DNA from: Flavobacteriaceae bacterium
GTDB lineage: Bacteria > Bacteroidota > Bacteroidia > Flavobacteriales > Flavobacteriaceae
Direction of reading: 5' to 3'
Length of the DNA stretch: 64,000 bases
Assembly (NCBI GenBank): GCA_027081505.1
Contig: JALWKK010000102.1
Location: 17,342-81,341, forward strand
A program made the position numbers and the translations under genes. The notes beneath the pieces were generated by a model. That model had not been told where the DNA came from, ran no database searches, and was given only the letters and a program-made list of their open reading frames with translations. Below, piece by piece: positions 21,497 through 29,580 of the stretch; positions within the stretch are counted from its first letter, which is position 1, and each line of letters starts with the position of its first letter.

Positions 21497-21949
21497 ATGA
21501 AAAAAATATTTTTAATAATAGTCTTATTATCGACCGGTTATTCTTTTTCCCAAGAAACGAATATAAAATTAGACTGGTTAACCAACCTTGAAAAGGCTCA
21601 AAAAATATCGAAAAAAACCGGCAAACCCATACTTGTGTACTTTACCGGAAGCGACTGGTGCGCCCCTTGTAAAATGCTTAAAGAAGATTTTTTCTACACA
21701 AAAGAATTTGAAGAAAAAGCAAGTAATTTTGTTTTGGTTATGATTGATAAACCTCGACGAATCGATATAATTTCTGAAAAGCAGATGAAATATAATGATA
21801 ATATTATCGCTAAATACAACAAACAAAAAACGTTTCCGAAAATATTAATTCTTAACGAAAAAGGGCGTTTACTCGATGAAATAGACGGCTATAATTACCT
21901 GCACGACACAACGCTTCATTTTTCTTTTATCAATAAATATATCAAGTAA
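21497..21949 (+). CDS. secreted thioredoxin-family protein
   Basis: Signal peptide MKKIFLIIVLLSTGYSFSQ; GKPILVYFTGSDWCAPCKMLKEDFF (WCAPC), KTFPKILILNEKG. Confidence 0.88.
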   Translation: MKKIFLIIVLLSTGYSFSQETNIKLDWLTNLEKAQKISKKTGKPILVYFTGSDWCAPCKMLKEDFFYTKEFEEKASNFVLVMIDKPRRIDIISEKQMKYNDNIIAKYNKQKTFPKILILNEKGRLLDEIDGYNYLHDTTLHFSFINKYIK

Positions 21950-21991
21950 AGCAGAAAATAAATATTTTTTTCTGTACATTCTTATTATAAA

Positions 21992-23671
21992 TTAATACGA
22001 ATCATCGTGTATGTTTATTACAGCTCTTCCGCTTGGTTCGTTCATATGTTTAAAGCTTTCGTCCCATTCTAATGCAATTTTTGAACTACAAGCAACCGAT
22101 GGTTCTTGCGGAACACTTAAGGCAGCCGTATCACTCGGGAAATGACTTTCAAAAATGCTTCGGTAGTAAAATTCTTCTTTTGTAGTTGGAGGTTGTATTG
22201 CAAACCTAAAATGAGCGTTTTTAAGTTGTTCGTCTGTTACCTCTTTTTCAACCAGTTCTTTTAAAGTATCAATCCAACTATAACCAACACCATCGCTAAA
22301 TTGTTCTTTTTGACGCCAAGCTACACTTTCGGGTAACATATCTTCAAAGGCTTTGCGAAGTATCCATTTTTCCATACCTCGCTTTGTTTTTTTATCGTTT
22401 CCCGCCATTTTATCTTTTGGATTTAATCGCATCGCCACATCCATAAACTCTTTATCTAAAAAGGGGACACGTCCTTCAATTCCCCAAGCGGCGAGCGCTT
22501 TATTTGCGCGTAAACAGTCGTACATATGTAGTTTTTCTAATTTTCGTACGGTTTCTTGATGAAATTCTTTTGCCGAAGGCGCCTTATGAAAATACAAATA
22601 ACCTCCAAATATTTCATCACTTCCTTCACCCGAAAGTACCATTTTAATTCCCATTGCTTTTATCGCACGAGCCATAAGGTACATTGGTGTAGAAGCACGT
22701 ATGGTAGTAATATCATAAGTTTCTAAATGATAAATAACATCTTTAATAGCATCTATACCTTCTTGAATGGTGAATTTTATTTCGTGGTGAACGGTATCTA
22801 AATAATCGGCTACTTTTCGGGCTGCGATTAAATCCGGAGACCCTTCGAGTCCAATTGCGAAGGAGTGAAGTCGAGGCCACCAAGCCGCTTCTTTATCGCC
22901 ACTTTCTATACGTTTGTCTGCATACATCTTTGCAATAGCCGAAGTAATAGACGAATCCAAACCGCCCGAAAGTAAAACTCCATACGGAACATCGCTCATT
23001 AACTGTCGATGTACAGCTTCTTCCAATGCATTTTTTAATTCGTCTATACTACTGGTGTTGTCTTTAACAGCATCAAATTGCATCCAATCGCGGTGATACC
23101 ATTTTTTTAGCTTACCGTATTTACTGTGTAAATAATGTCCGGGAGGGAATAATTCGATTTTAGAACAAATGCCCTCGAGAGCTTTTAATTCGGAAGCTAC
23201 ATAAAAAGTACCGTTTTTATCCCAACCCATATACAACGGAATAATGCCCATATGATCTCTTGCTATTAGGTATTCGTCTTTTTCTGCATCGTAAAGCGCA
23301 AATCCGAAAATTCCGTTTAAGTCATCTAAAAACTCGGTGCCTTTTTCTTTATAAAGAGCCAAAATAACTTCGCAATCACTTTTGGTTTGAAACTTAAAAT
23401 CGGTTTCTAATTCTTTTCTAATGTTAAGATGATTATATATTTCACCATTTGCAGCGAGGACTAATTTTTTGTCTTCAGAAAACAAGGGTTGTTTTCCTGA
23501 AGTGGGATCTACAATTGCCAATCGCTCGTGGGCTAATATTGCTTTCGGGTGTGAGAAAATCCCACTCCAATCCGGTCCGCGATGCCTAATGATTTTAGAC
23601 ATTGTTAATAGTTGAGGTCTTAATTTTTCAGAAGGTTGCTTTAAGTCAAAAGCGCATACAATTCCGCACAT
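21992..23671 (-). CDS. asnB: asparagine synthase B (glutamine-hydrolysing)
   Basis: MCGIVCAFD N-terminal Cys2 amidotransferase; RGPDWSGI; GVLLSGGLDSS; SGEGSDEIFGGY; GRVPFLDKEFMDVAM. Confidence 0.97.
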   Translation of the reverse strand: MCGIVCAFDLKQPSEKLRPQLLTMSKIIRHRGPDWSGIFSHPKAILAHERLAIVDPTSGKQPLFSEDKKLVLAANGEIYNHLNIRKELETDFKFQTKSDCEVILALYKEKGTEFLDDLNGIFGFALYDAEKDEYLIARDHMGIIPLYMGWDKNGTFYVASELKALEGICSKIELFPPGHYLHSKYGKLKKWYHRDWMQFDAVKDNTSSIDELKNALEEAVHRQLMSDVPYGVLLSGGLDSSITSAIAKMYADKRIESGDKEAAWWPRLHSFAIGLEGSPDLIAARKVADYLDTVHHEIKFTIQEGIDAIKDVIYHLETYDITTIRASTPMYLMARAIKAMGIKMVLSGEGSDEIFGGYLYFHKAPSAKEFHQETVRKLEKLHMYDCLRANKALAAWGIEGRVPFLDKEFMDVAMRLNPKDKMAGNDKKTKRGMEKWILRKAFEDMLPESVAWRQKEQFSDGVGYSWIDTLKELVEKEVTDEQLKNAHFRFAIQPPTTKEEFYYRSIFESHFPSDTAALSVPQEPSVACSSKIALEWDESFKHMNEPSGRAVINIHDDSY

Positions 23672-23729
23672 AATAGTAAATTTTAATAGATAGCTAATAA
23701 TGGTTTGCTTTTTATTTTAATATAAATTC

Positions 23730-23766
23730 AAAAAAAAAAACCCGCCAAGTTCAAAAACCTGACGGG
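23730..23766 (-). terminator. intrinsic terminator in the asnB 5' leader (candidate attenuator)
   Basis: Minus strand CCCGTCAGGTT TTTG AACTTGGCGGG + T11; 11-bp stem with two G-U pairs, located between the leader ORF and asnB start. Confidence 0.88.
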
Positions 23767-23790
23767 AATAAATATTGCGACAAGTTTTTG

Positions 23791-23838
23791 CTACAGCATC
23801 TTGTTATTATTATTATTATTAAAAATGTTGTTTAGCAT
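23791..23838 (-). CDS. candidate Asn-rich leader peptide MLNNIFNNNNNNKML upstream of asnB
   Basis: ATG CTA AAC AAC ATT TTT AAT AAT AAT AAT AAT AAC AAG ATG CTG TAG on the minus strand; 8 of 15 codons are Asn, immediately upstream of the terminator in front of asnB. Confidence 0.82.
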   Translation of the reverse strand: MLNNIFNNNNNNKML

Positions 23839-23868
23839 AACTTGTATTGTTACTTTTTTACTATGTGG

Positions 23869-23876
23869 CAAATATA
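23869..23876 (-). promoter_or_regulatory. candidate -7 element TATATTTG for the asnB leader transcript
   Basis: Matches the Bacteroidota TAnnTTTG -7 consensus about 31 nt upstream of the leader ATG; no clear -33 TTG at ideal spacing. Confidence 0.55.
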
Positions 23877-23981
23877 ATGTGTTTTTTTAAAACTGAAAGA
23901 AATATAACTGTTAAAAAATTAAGGTTGTAATACGCTTTAAAAAATTATAACAATTTTAACGTTAGCTAATCGTTTGATTTG

Positions 23982-24011
23982 TTGTGTAGCAACAGGAATT
24001 TATTACTTTTG
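23982..24011 (+). promoter_or_regulatory. candidate Bacteroidota promoter TTG-N19-TACTTTTG
   Basis: TTG (23982-23984) and TACTTTTG (24004-24011) upstream of the PPIase operon. Confidence 0.6.
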
Positions 24012-24039
24012 CTCTGCTTAAACAAAAACTCACTATATC

Positions 24040-25998
24040 ATGGCAATAAAAAAAATAATTACGGTTCTTTTTGTTTTTATTTCAATTCTTTCTTATTCAC
24101 AAAAAAAAGAAGAAGTTTTGTTAACCATTAACGATAAACCGGTTTTTGCTTCAGAGTTTAAGAGAGTCTTTAAAAAGAATTTAGATTTGGTTCAAGATGA
24201 TTCTCAAAAAAGTGTAGAGGGTTATTTAGATTTATTTATTGATTACAAACTTAAAATAGCCGAAGCTTATGCACAAGGATTAGATACAACCGCTTCCTAT
24301 ACCAGAGAGTTTAACAAATATAGAGACCAGTTGGCTCGTACTTATATTTATGAAGATGCCATAAAAGAAGAAGTCGCCAAAGAAGCGTATAACAGAGGGC
24401 TTGAGCAAATTAACGCAGATCACATATTAATTAAAGTAAATTTTGATGCTTTGCCACAGGATACGTTAAAGGCGTATAATAAGATTGCCGAAATCAGAAA
24501 AAAAGCAGTTGCAGGTGAAGATTTTAATGAATTGGCAAAAAAATATTCGGAAGAACCGGGTGCAAAAGAACGAGGCGGTAAGTTGGGGTGGTTTTCTGCT
24601 TTTCAAATGGTATATCCTTTTGAAACGGGCGCATATAATACAAAAGTAGGAGCGGTTTCAAAGATTATTAGAACTTCTTACGGCTACCACATAATTAAAG
24701 TTAACGACAGACGTGCCAAAGGAAATGAAGTAAGCGTATCACATATTATGATTTCGCCTAAAAAAAATGACTCTACTTTTAATCCCGAGCAACGCATTAA
24801 CGAGATTTATGCAATGCTTCAACAAGGCGAATCTTTTGAAAGTCTTGCCAAACAATTTTCAGATGATAAAGCTTCCGGAAAAAACGGAGGAAAATTAAGA
24901 CCTTTCGGAAAAGGACAACTGCGAGCGCCAAAATTTGAAGAAGAAGTATTTAAACTAAAAAAAGAAGGAGAAATATCCAAACCCGTACAATCTAAATTCG
25001 GGTGGCATATTATTCGATTAAATGAAATTCTTCCAATAAAATCTTTTGAAGAACAAAAAGCAGAATTGGAAAAACAAGTTTCTAGAGGAGAACGTTCAAA
25101 AGTAATTAATCAAAGTGTTATACAGCGTATTAAAGAAAAATACGGATTTATACAGGGTGAAGCTTACACGTCCTTTTTTAATAAATATGTTTCCGATAGC
25201 ATCTTAAAACTAAAATGGAAGTACACACCAATAGCAAGCAAAGATAACAAGGTATTGTTTACAATTGGAAATAAAAAAGTGTATTTTGATGATTTTGCTC
25301 GCTTTATAGAAAGTAAACAAATAACAACAAGACGCTATAAAACCAAGGAAGCTAAAATTGAAGCCCTGTATGAAGATTTTAAAGCTACAACGATTAAAGA
25401 TTACTCAAAAGTACAATTGGAAAAAGAAAATCCCGAATATGCGGCTATTCTTGATGAATACAGAAACGGATTGCTTATTTTTGATGTAATGGAAAAAAAC
25501 ATTTGGGATAAAGCTAAAAACGATTCGATTGCTTTGGAAAAATTTTATCAAAATAATAAACAAAATTACCTTTGGAAAACAAGAGTAGATGCCATTTTAT
25601 TTTCTGCAACCGATAAAGACGTTGCACAACAAGTAAAACAAATGTTAACCGAGAATAAAACTGCAGACCAAATAAAAGAAACACTAAATAAAGACGGAAA
25701 AGTAGCGGTTATTATAAGTAAAGGCATTTTTGAAATAGACCAAAGAGAACTACCACAAGGATTTGAACCCACACCCGGAATATCAAAAATATATAATCAA
25801 GAAGATTCGTTTGTTATTGTACAAGTAAACGAGGTTTTGCCACCATCAATAAAGCCCTTAGAAGATGTTAAAGGAAAAGTTATTAGCGATTATCAAAACT
25901 ATCTTGAAGAACAATGGATGGCGCAACTTCATCAAAAATACAATGTATCGGTTAGAAAAAAAGCATTAAAAAAATTAAAAAAACAACTTAAATCTTAA
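24040..25998 (+). CDS. periplasmic parvulin-type peptidylprolyl isomerase with two rotamase domains
   Basis: Signal peptide; two PpiC-type segments (NADHILIKV...GGKLGWFSAFQMVYPFE; VSHIMISPKK...GGKLRPFGKGQL). Confidence 0.92.
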   Translation: MAIKKIITVLFVFISILSYSQKKEEVLLTINDKPVFASEFKRVFKKNLDLVQDDSQKSVEGYLDLFIDYKLKIAEAYAQGLDTTASYTREFNKYRDQLARTYIYEDAIKEEVAKEAYNRGLEQINADHILIKVNFDALPQDTLKAYNKIAEIRKKAVAGEDFNELAKKYSEEPGAKERGGKLGWFSAFQMVYPFETGAYNTKVGAVSKIIRTSYGYHIIKVNDRRAKGNEVSVSHIMISPKKNDSTFNPEQRINEIYAMLQQGESFESLAKQFSDDKASGKNGGKLRPFGKGQLRAPKFEEEVFKLKKEGEISKPVQSKFGWHIIRLNEILPIKSFEEQKAELEKQVSRGERSKVINQSVIQRIKEKYGFIQGEAYTSFFNKYVSDSILKLKWKYTPIASKDNKVLFTIGNKKVYFDDFARFIESKQITTRRYKTKEAKIEALYEDFKATTIKDYSKVQLEKENPEYAAILDEYRNGLLIFDVMEKNIWDKAKNDSIALEKFYQNNKQNYLWKTRVDAILFSATDKDVAQQVKQMLTENKTADQIKETLNKDGKVAVIISKGIFEIDQRELPQGFEPTPGISKIYNQEDSFVIVQVNEVLPPSIKPLEDVKGKVISDYQNYLEEQWMAQLHQKYNVSVRKKALKKLKKQLKS

Positions 25999-26852
25999 TG
26001 CAAAAAAAAGGACTGATTTTCATATTATTTTTAACATTACTTTCTTGTGAGTATCTTAAACAAGATACCAAACAAATGCCCATAGCAAGAGTAAAAGATA
26101 ATTATTTGTACATCGACGACATAAAAGATATTGTTTCTCAAGCAACAACAAAAGAAGATAGTGCGTTGCTGGTAACCAATTTTATAAATAGGTGGGCAAC
26201 AAAACAATTGCTGTTAGATCAATCTCAAATTAATTTATCCGTAAAACAACAAAAGGTATTTGACAAACTCGTTAAAGACTACAAAACCGAATTATATACC
26301 GAAGCTTATAAAAGCAATATCGTATCAAAACAACTGGATAGCACGATTACAGAACAAGAGTACGAAACTTTTTATAATAACAATAAAGAAAACTTTAGAC
26401 TTAACGATCATTTACTTAAAATACGCTATGTGTATTTAGACCGTAACTTTTCAGACATTGATGCCGTGAAAAAGCAAATTAAAAATTTTGAAAAAGAAGA
26501 TCAACAATTGTTAAAAGAAAAAAGTCTAACATTTAAAGCCTATAATTTTAACGATTCTACTTGGATAAAAAAAGAAAATATAATTGAGAAGATACCTGTT
26601 TTAAAAAATCAAGAAAAACAATTGTTAAAAAAATCTAATTTTGTACAATTACAAGATTCAATAGGAGTATATTTGGTCAAAATTAAAGATATACTAACCA
26701 TTAATGATATAGCGCCGTTAACGTATGTAAAACCTACCATTAAACAAATAATACTCAACAGAAGAAAACTGGATTTAATTAAAAAACTGGAAAAAGATAT
26801 TACCAAAGATGCACTTAAAAATAAAAAATTTGAAATTTACCCACCTCAGTAG
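25998..26852 (+). CDS. SurA/PPIase-like lipoprotein, hypothetical
   Basis: Lipobox LFLTLLSC; SurA-N-like helical architecture; between two rotamase genes. Confidence 0.7.
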   Translation: MQKKGLIFILFLTLLSCEYLKQDTKQMPIARVKDNYLYIDDIKDIVSQATTKEDSALLVTNFINRWATKQLLLDQSQINLSVKQQKVFDKLVKDYKTELYTEAYKSNIVSKQLDSTITEQEYETFYNNNKENFRLNDHLLKIRYVYLDRNFSDIDAVKKQIKNFEKEDQQLLKEKSLTFKAYNFNDSTWIKKENIIEKIPVLKNQEKQLLKKSNFVQLQDSIGVYLVKIKDILTINDIAPLTYVKPTIKQIILNRRKLDLIKKLEKDITKDALKNKKFEIYPPQ

Positions 26853-28266
26853 CCTGTTTGTTGCAATACTATTTGCTTCATCTATGCAAGGGCAAATAAA
26901 TGTAATACAAGATTCAACTCTTACAAAAGAAACAAAAATAATTGAAACGGATACCGTAAAACCTTTTAAGCGTTTTAGAGCAGAAGGAGTAGCAGCCGTA
27001 GTGGGCGAATATGTTATTCTAGACAGCGATATAGATAAAAGTTATTTAGAATTACAGCAACAAGGCATATCTATTGAAGGGATAACCCGTTGCCAGCTTT
27101 TAGGAAAATTAATGGAAGACAAACTCTATGCGCACCAAGCAAAGATAGACAGTCTTTTAGTGTCTGACGAGCAAATTAATGCAAAAATAGAACAACAAAT
27201 AAAATATATGGTATCACAACTTGGAACCGAAGAAAAAGTTGCTCAATTTTATAAAAAAGATAATATACAAGAAGTAAGAAATGATCTTTTTGAAGTAAAT
27301 AAAACCGTTGCACTTGCCAGTCAGATGCAGTCTAAAATAGTCGAAAGTGTTGAAATTACACCGGAAGAAGTTAGAAAGTTTTTTTACAGTTTTCCCGAAG
27401 AAGAACGACCTATTTTTGGTGCAGAAGTCGAGGTAGCCCAGTTGGTTATTGAGCCGGAAATAACCGAAGAAGCCAAACAAAAAGTAATCGATAGACTTAA
27501 TGTACTTCGGAGTGATGTAATAGATAACGGAGCTAGTTTTGCAACCAAAGCCGTTTTGTATTCAAAAGATCCCGGAAGTGCATCAAAAGGAGGATTAATT
27601 GAAGGAATTACTCGCGATGCCCCTTTCGCAAAAGAGTTTAAAGACCATGCTTTTTCTTTATTAGAAGGAGAAGTTAGCGAACCTTTTGAAACCCAATTTG
27701 GTATTCATATATTATATGTAGAAAGAATAAGAGGTCAAGCAGTAGATGTAAGGCATATTTTATTATTTCCCGAAGTTTCGGAAAAATCGGTTAAACAAGC
27801 ACGTGCAAAATTAGATAGTATTCGAACCAAGATAATCAATAAAGAAATAACCTTCGCAGATGCCGCAAAACGCTATTCAACAGACAAAGAAACACGTAAT
27901 AACGGCGGACAACTGGTAAATCCCGTTAATCTCGATACAAGTTTTGATTTAACAAAAATGGATCCCGAACTTGGAGCGCAAGTTTATAACCTACAAAAAG
28001 GCGATGTTTCCGAAATTTTACAAGAAAGAGATTATGCCGGTAGAATAAAATTTAAAATTCTAACCGTAACAAAACGACACGACGAACATCCTGCAGATTT
28101 CGTTAAAGATTATGAAAAAGTGAAAGAATTGGCACTAAAACAAAAACAAATTAAAGCTATTGAAGAATGGCAAAACAAAACAATAAAAAACACTTTTGTC
28201 CAAGTAAATAACGAATTTCGTGATTGCGATTTTACCGGTAATTGGTTAAAAAAAGGAGAAAATTAA
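26809..28266 (+). CDS. SurA-like peptidylprolyl isomerase
   Basis: VAAVVGEYVILDSDIDKSYLELQQQG (SurA N-domain), two rotamase segments incl. VRHILLFPEVSEKSVKQARAKLDSIRTKI. Confidence 0.9.
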   Translation: MHLKIKNLKFTHLSSLFVAILFASSMQGQINVIQDSTLTKETKIIETDTVKPFKRFRAEGVAAVVGEYVILDSDIDKSYLELQQQGISIEGITRCQLLGKLMEDKLYAHQAKIDSLLVSDEQINAKIEQQIKYMVSQLGTEEKVAQFYKKDNIQEVRNDLFEVNKTVALASQMQSKIVESVEITPEEVRKFFYSFPEEERPIFGAEVEVAQLVIEPEITEEAKQKVIDRLNVLRSDVIDNGASFATKAVLYSKDPGSASKGGLIEGITRDAPFAKEFKDHAFSLLEGEVSEPFETQFGIHILYVERIRGQAVDVRHILLFPEVSEKSVKQARAKLDSIRTKIINKEITFADAAKRYSTDKETRNNGGQLVNPVNLDTSFDLTKMDPELGAQVYNLQKGDVSEILQERDYAGRIKFKILTVTKRHDEHPADFVKDYEKVKELALKQKQIKAIEEWQNKTIKNTFVQVNNEFRDCDFTGNWLKKGEN

Positions 28267-28292
28267 TACCTCACAAATAATACAGAATAACT

Positions 28293-29246
28293 ATGTCAGA
28301 CGTTGAAGCCATAAAACAATTAGTTACAAAATATAAAAATCTTCGACAAGAAATAAAAAAAATCATTGTAGGGCAAGATCAAGTCGTAGAACAAGTGTTA
28401 CTTGCTATTTTTTCCGGTGGTCATGCACTTTTAATCGGTGTACCCGGTTTGGCAAAAACATTACTTATAAATACCGTTGCTCAAACTTTAGGATTAGATT
28501 TTAAACGTATCCAATTCACACCCGATCTAATGCCCAGTGATATTCTAGGTTCCGAAATATTGGACAATAACAGAGAATTCAAATTTATAAAAGGACCTAT
28601 TTTTGCTAACATTATTCTGGCAGACGAAATTAACCGAACACCACCCAAAACGCAAGCAGCACTCCTTGAGGCTATGCAAGAAAAGTCGGTAACCATTGGC
28701 GGGCAAAATCACAAATTAGCACAGCCTTATTTTGTGCTGGCAACTCAAAACCCAATAGAACAAGAAGGTACTTACCCGTTACCCGAAGCACAATTAGACC
28801 GGTTTATGTTTGCTATTAACTTAGATTATCCAAGTTTTAGTGAAGAAGTAGAAGTCGTAAAAGCAACCACCGTAGGTGCAAATCCAAAAGTGAACGTCCT
28901 TTTTACTGCAGAAGAAATAATAAATTATCAACAGTTAATTAAAAAAATTCCGGTTGCAGACAATGTAATTGAATATGCCGTTACTTTGGTAGGAAAAACA
29001 AGACCAAAAAGTCCGGCTGCACCCGAAATAGTAAAAAAATATATAGATTGGGGAGCAGGACCAAGAGCATCACAAAATCTTATTTTAAGCGCAAAAGCAA
29101 ATGCCGCATTGCACGGAAAATTTTCGCCCGATATCGAAGATGTTCAAAAAGTTGCATTTGGTATTCTTCGGCATCGTTTAATAAAAAATTACAAAGCCGA
29201 AGCAGAGGGGCTTACTATTGAAGAAATCATTAAAAGTTTATTTTAG
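28293..29246 (+). CDS. MoxR family AAA ATPase
   Basis: GGHALLIGVPGLAKTLL, ILADEINRTPPKTQAALLEAMQE, LATQNPIEQEGTYPLPEAQLDRFM. Confidence 0.95.
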   Translation: MSDVEAIKQLVTKYKNLRQEIKKIIVGQDQVVEQVLLAIFSGGHALLIGVPGLAKTLLINTVAQTLGLDFKRIQFTPDLMPSDILGSEILDNNREFKFIKGPIFANIILADEINRTPPKTQAALLEAMQEKSVTIGGQNHKLAQPYFVLATQNPIEQEGTYPLPEAQLDRFMFAINLDYPSFSEEVEVVKATTVGANPKVNVLFTAEEIINYQQLIKKIPVADNVIEYAVTLVGKTRPKSPAAPEIVKKYIDWGAGPRASQNLILSAKANAALHGKFSPDIEDVQKVAFGILRHRLIKNYKAEAEGLTIEEIIKSLF

Positions 29247-29310
29247 GAACACCTGCAAAATTCAGGGTTAAGAATTCAGAGTTAATCATTAATCATAAAT
29301 CGAGAAAATC

Positions 29311-29420
29311 GTCAGTGGGCAGTTTTCAGTCGTGTTTCGTGAGTAGTGAGTCGTGTTTCGTGAGTCGAAAAATAGTTAGCAGTATTCAGTAGGCAGTCTT
29401 CAGTTGGCAGTAGGCAGTTT
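29311..29420. repeat. degenerate short repeats (CAGT-nn-GGCAGT and GTCGTGTTTCGTGAG)
   Basis: AGTCGTGTTTCGTGAG at 29328-29343 and 29349-29364; multiple GGCAGT/TTCAGT units in 29311-29418. Confidence 0.7.
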
Positions 29421-29502
29421 CAATCCTCAATTCCAAACCCCTAATCCTCATCAACTCACCACCTAATTCCTCAATCCCACTTTATTCGGTATAAATACTT
29501 CT

Positions 29503-29532
29503 TTGTAACTCAATGTGCAATTAGTATCTTTG
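29503..29532 (+). promoter_or_regulatory. candidate promoter TTG-N19-TATCTTTG for ffh
   Basis: TTG 29503-29505 and TATCTTTG 29525-29532 upstream of ffh. Confidence 0.7.
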
Positions 29533-29580
29533 TAGTAAATTCTATATTTTCAATTGAAGAATTAAAATACTATATACAAT

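Noticed and set aside
23803-23820. (AAT)5 run as a phase-variable microsatellite upstream of asnB
   Set aside because: Trinucleotide changes would not switch a frame. The run is framed by in-register AAC codons, a start, a stop and an attenuator-like terminator, so a leader peptide is the better explanation; the microsatellite alternative is kept as the null.
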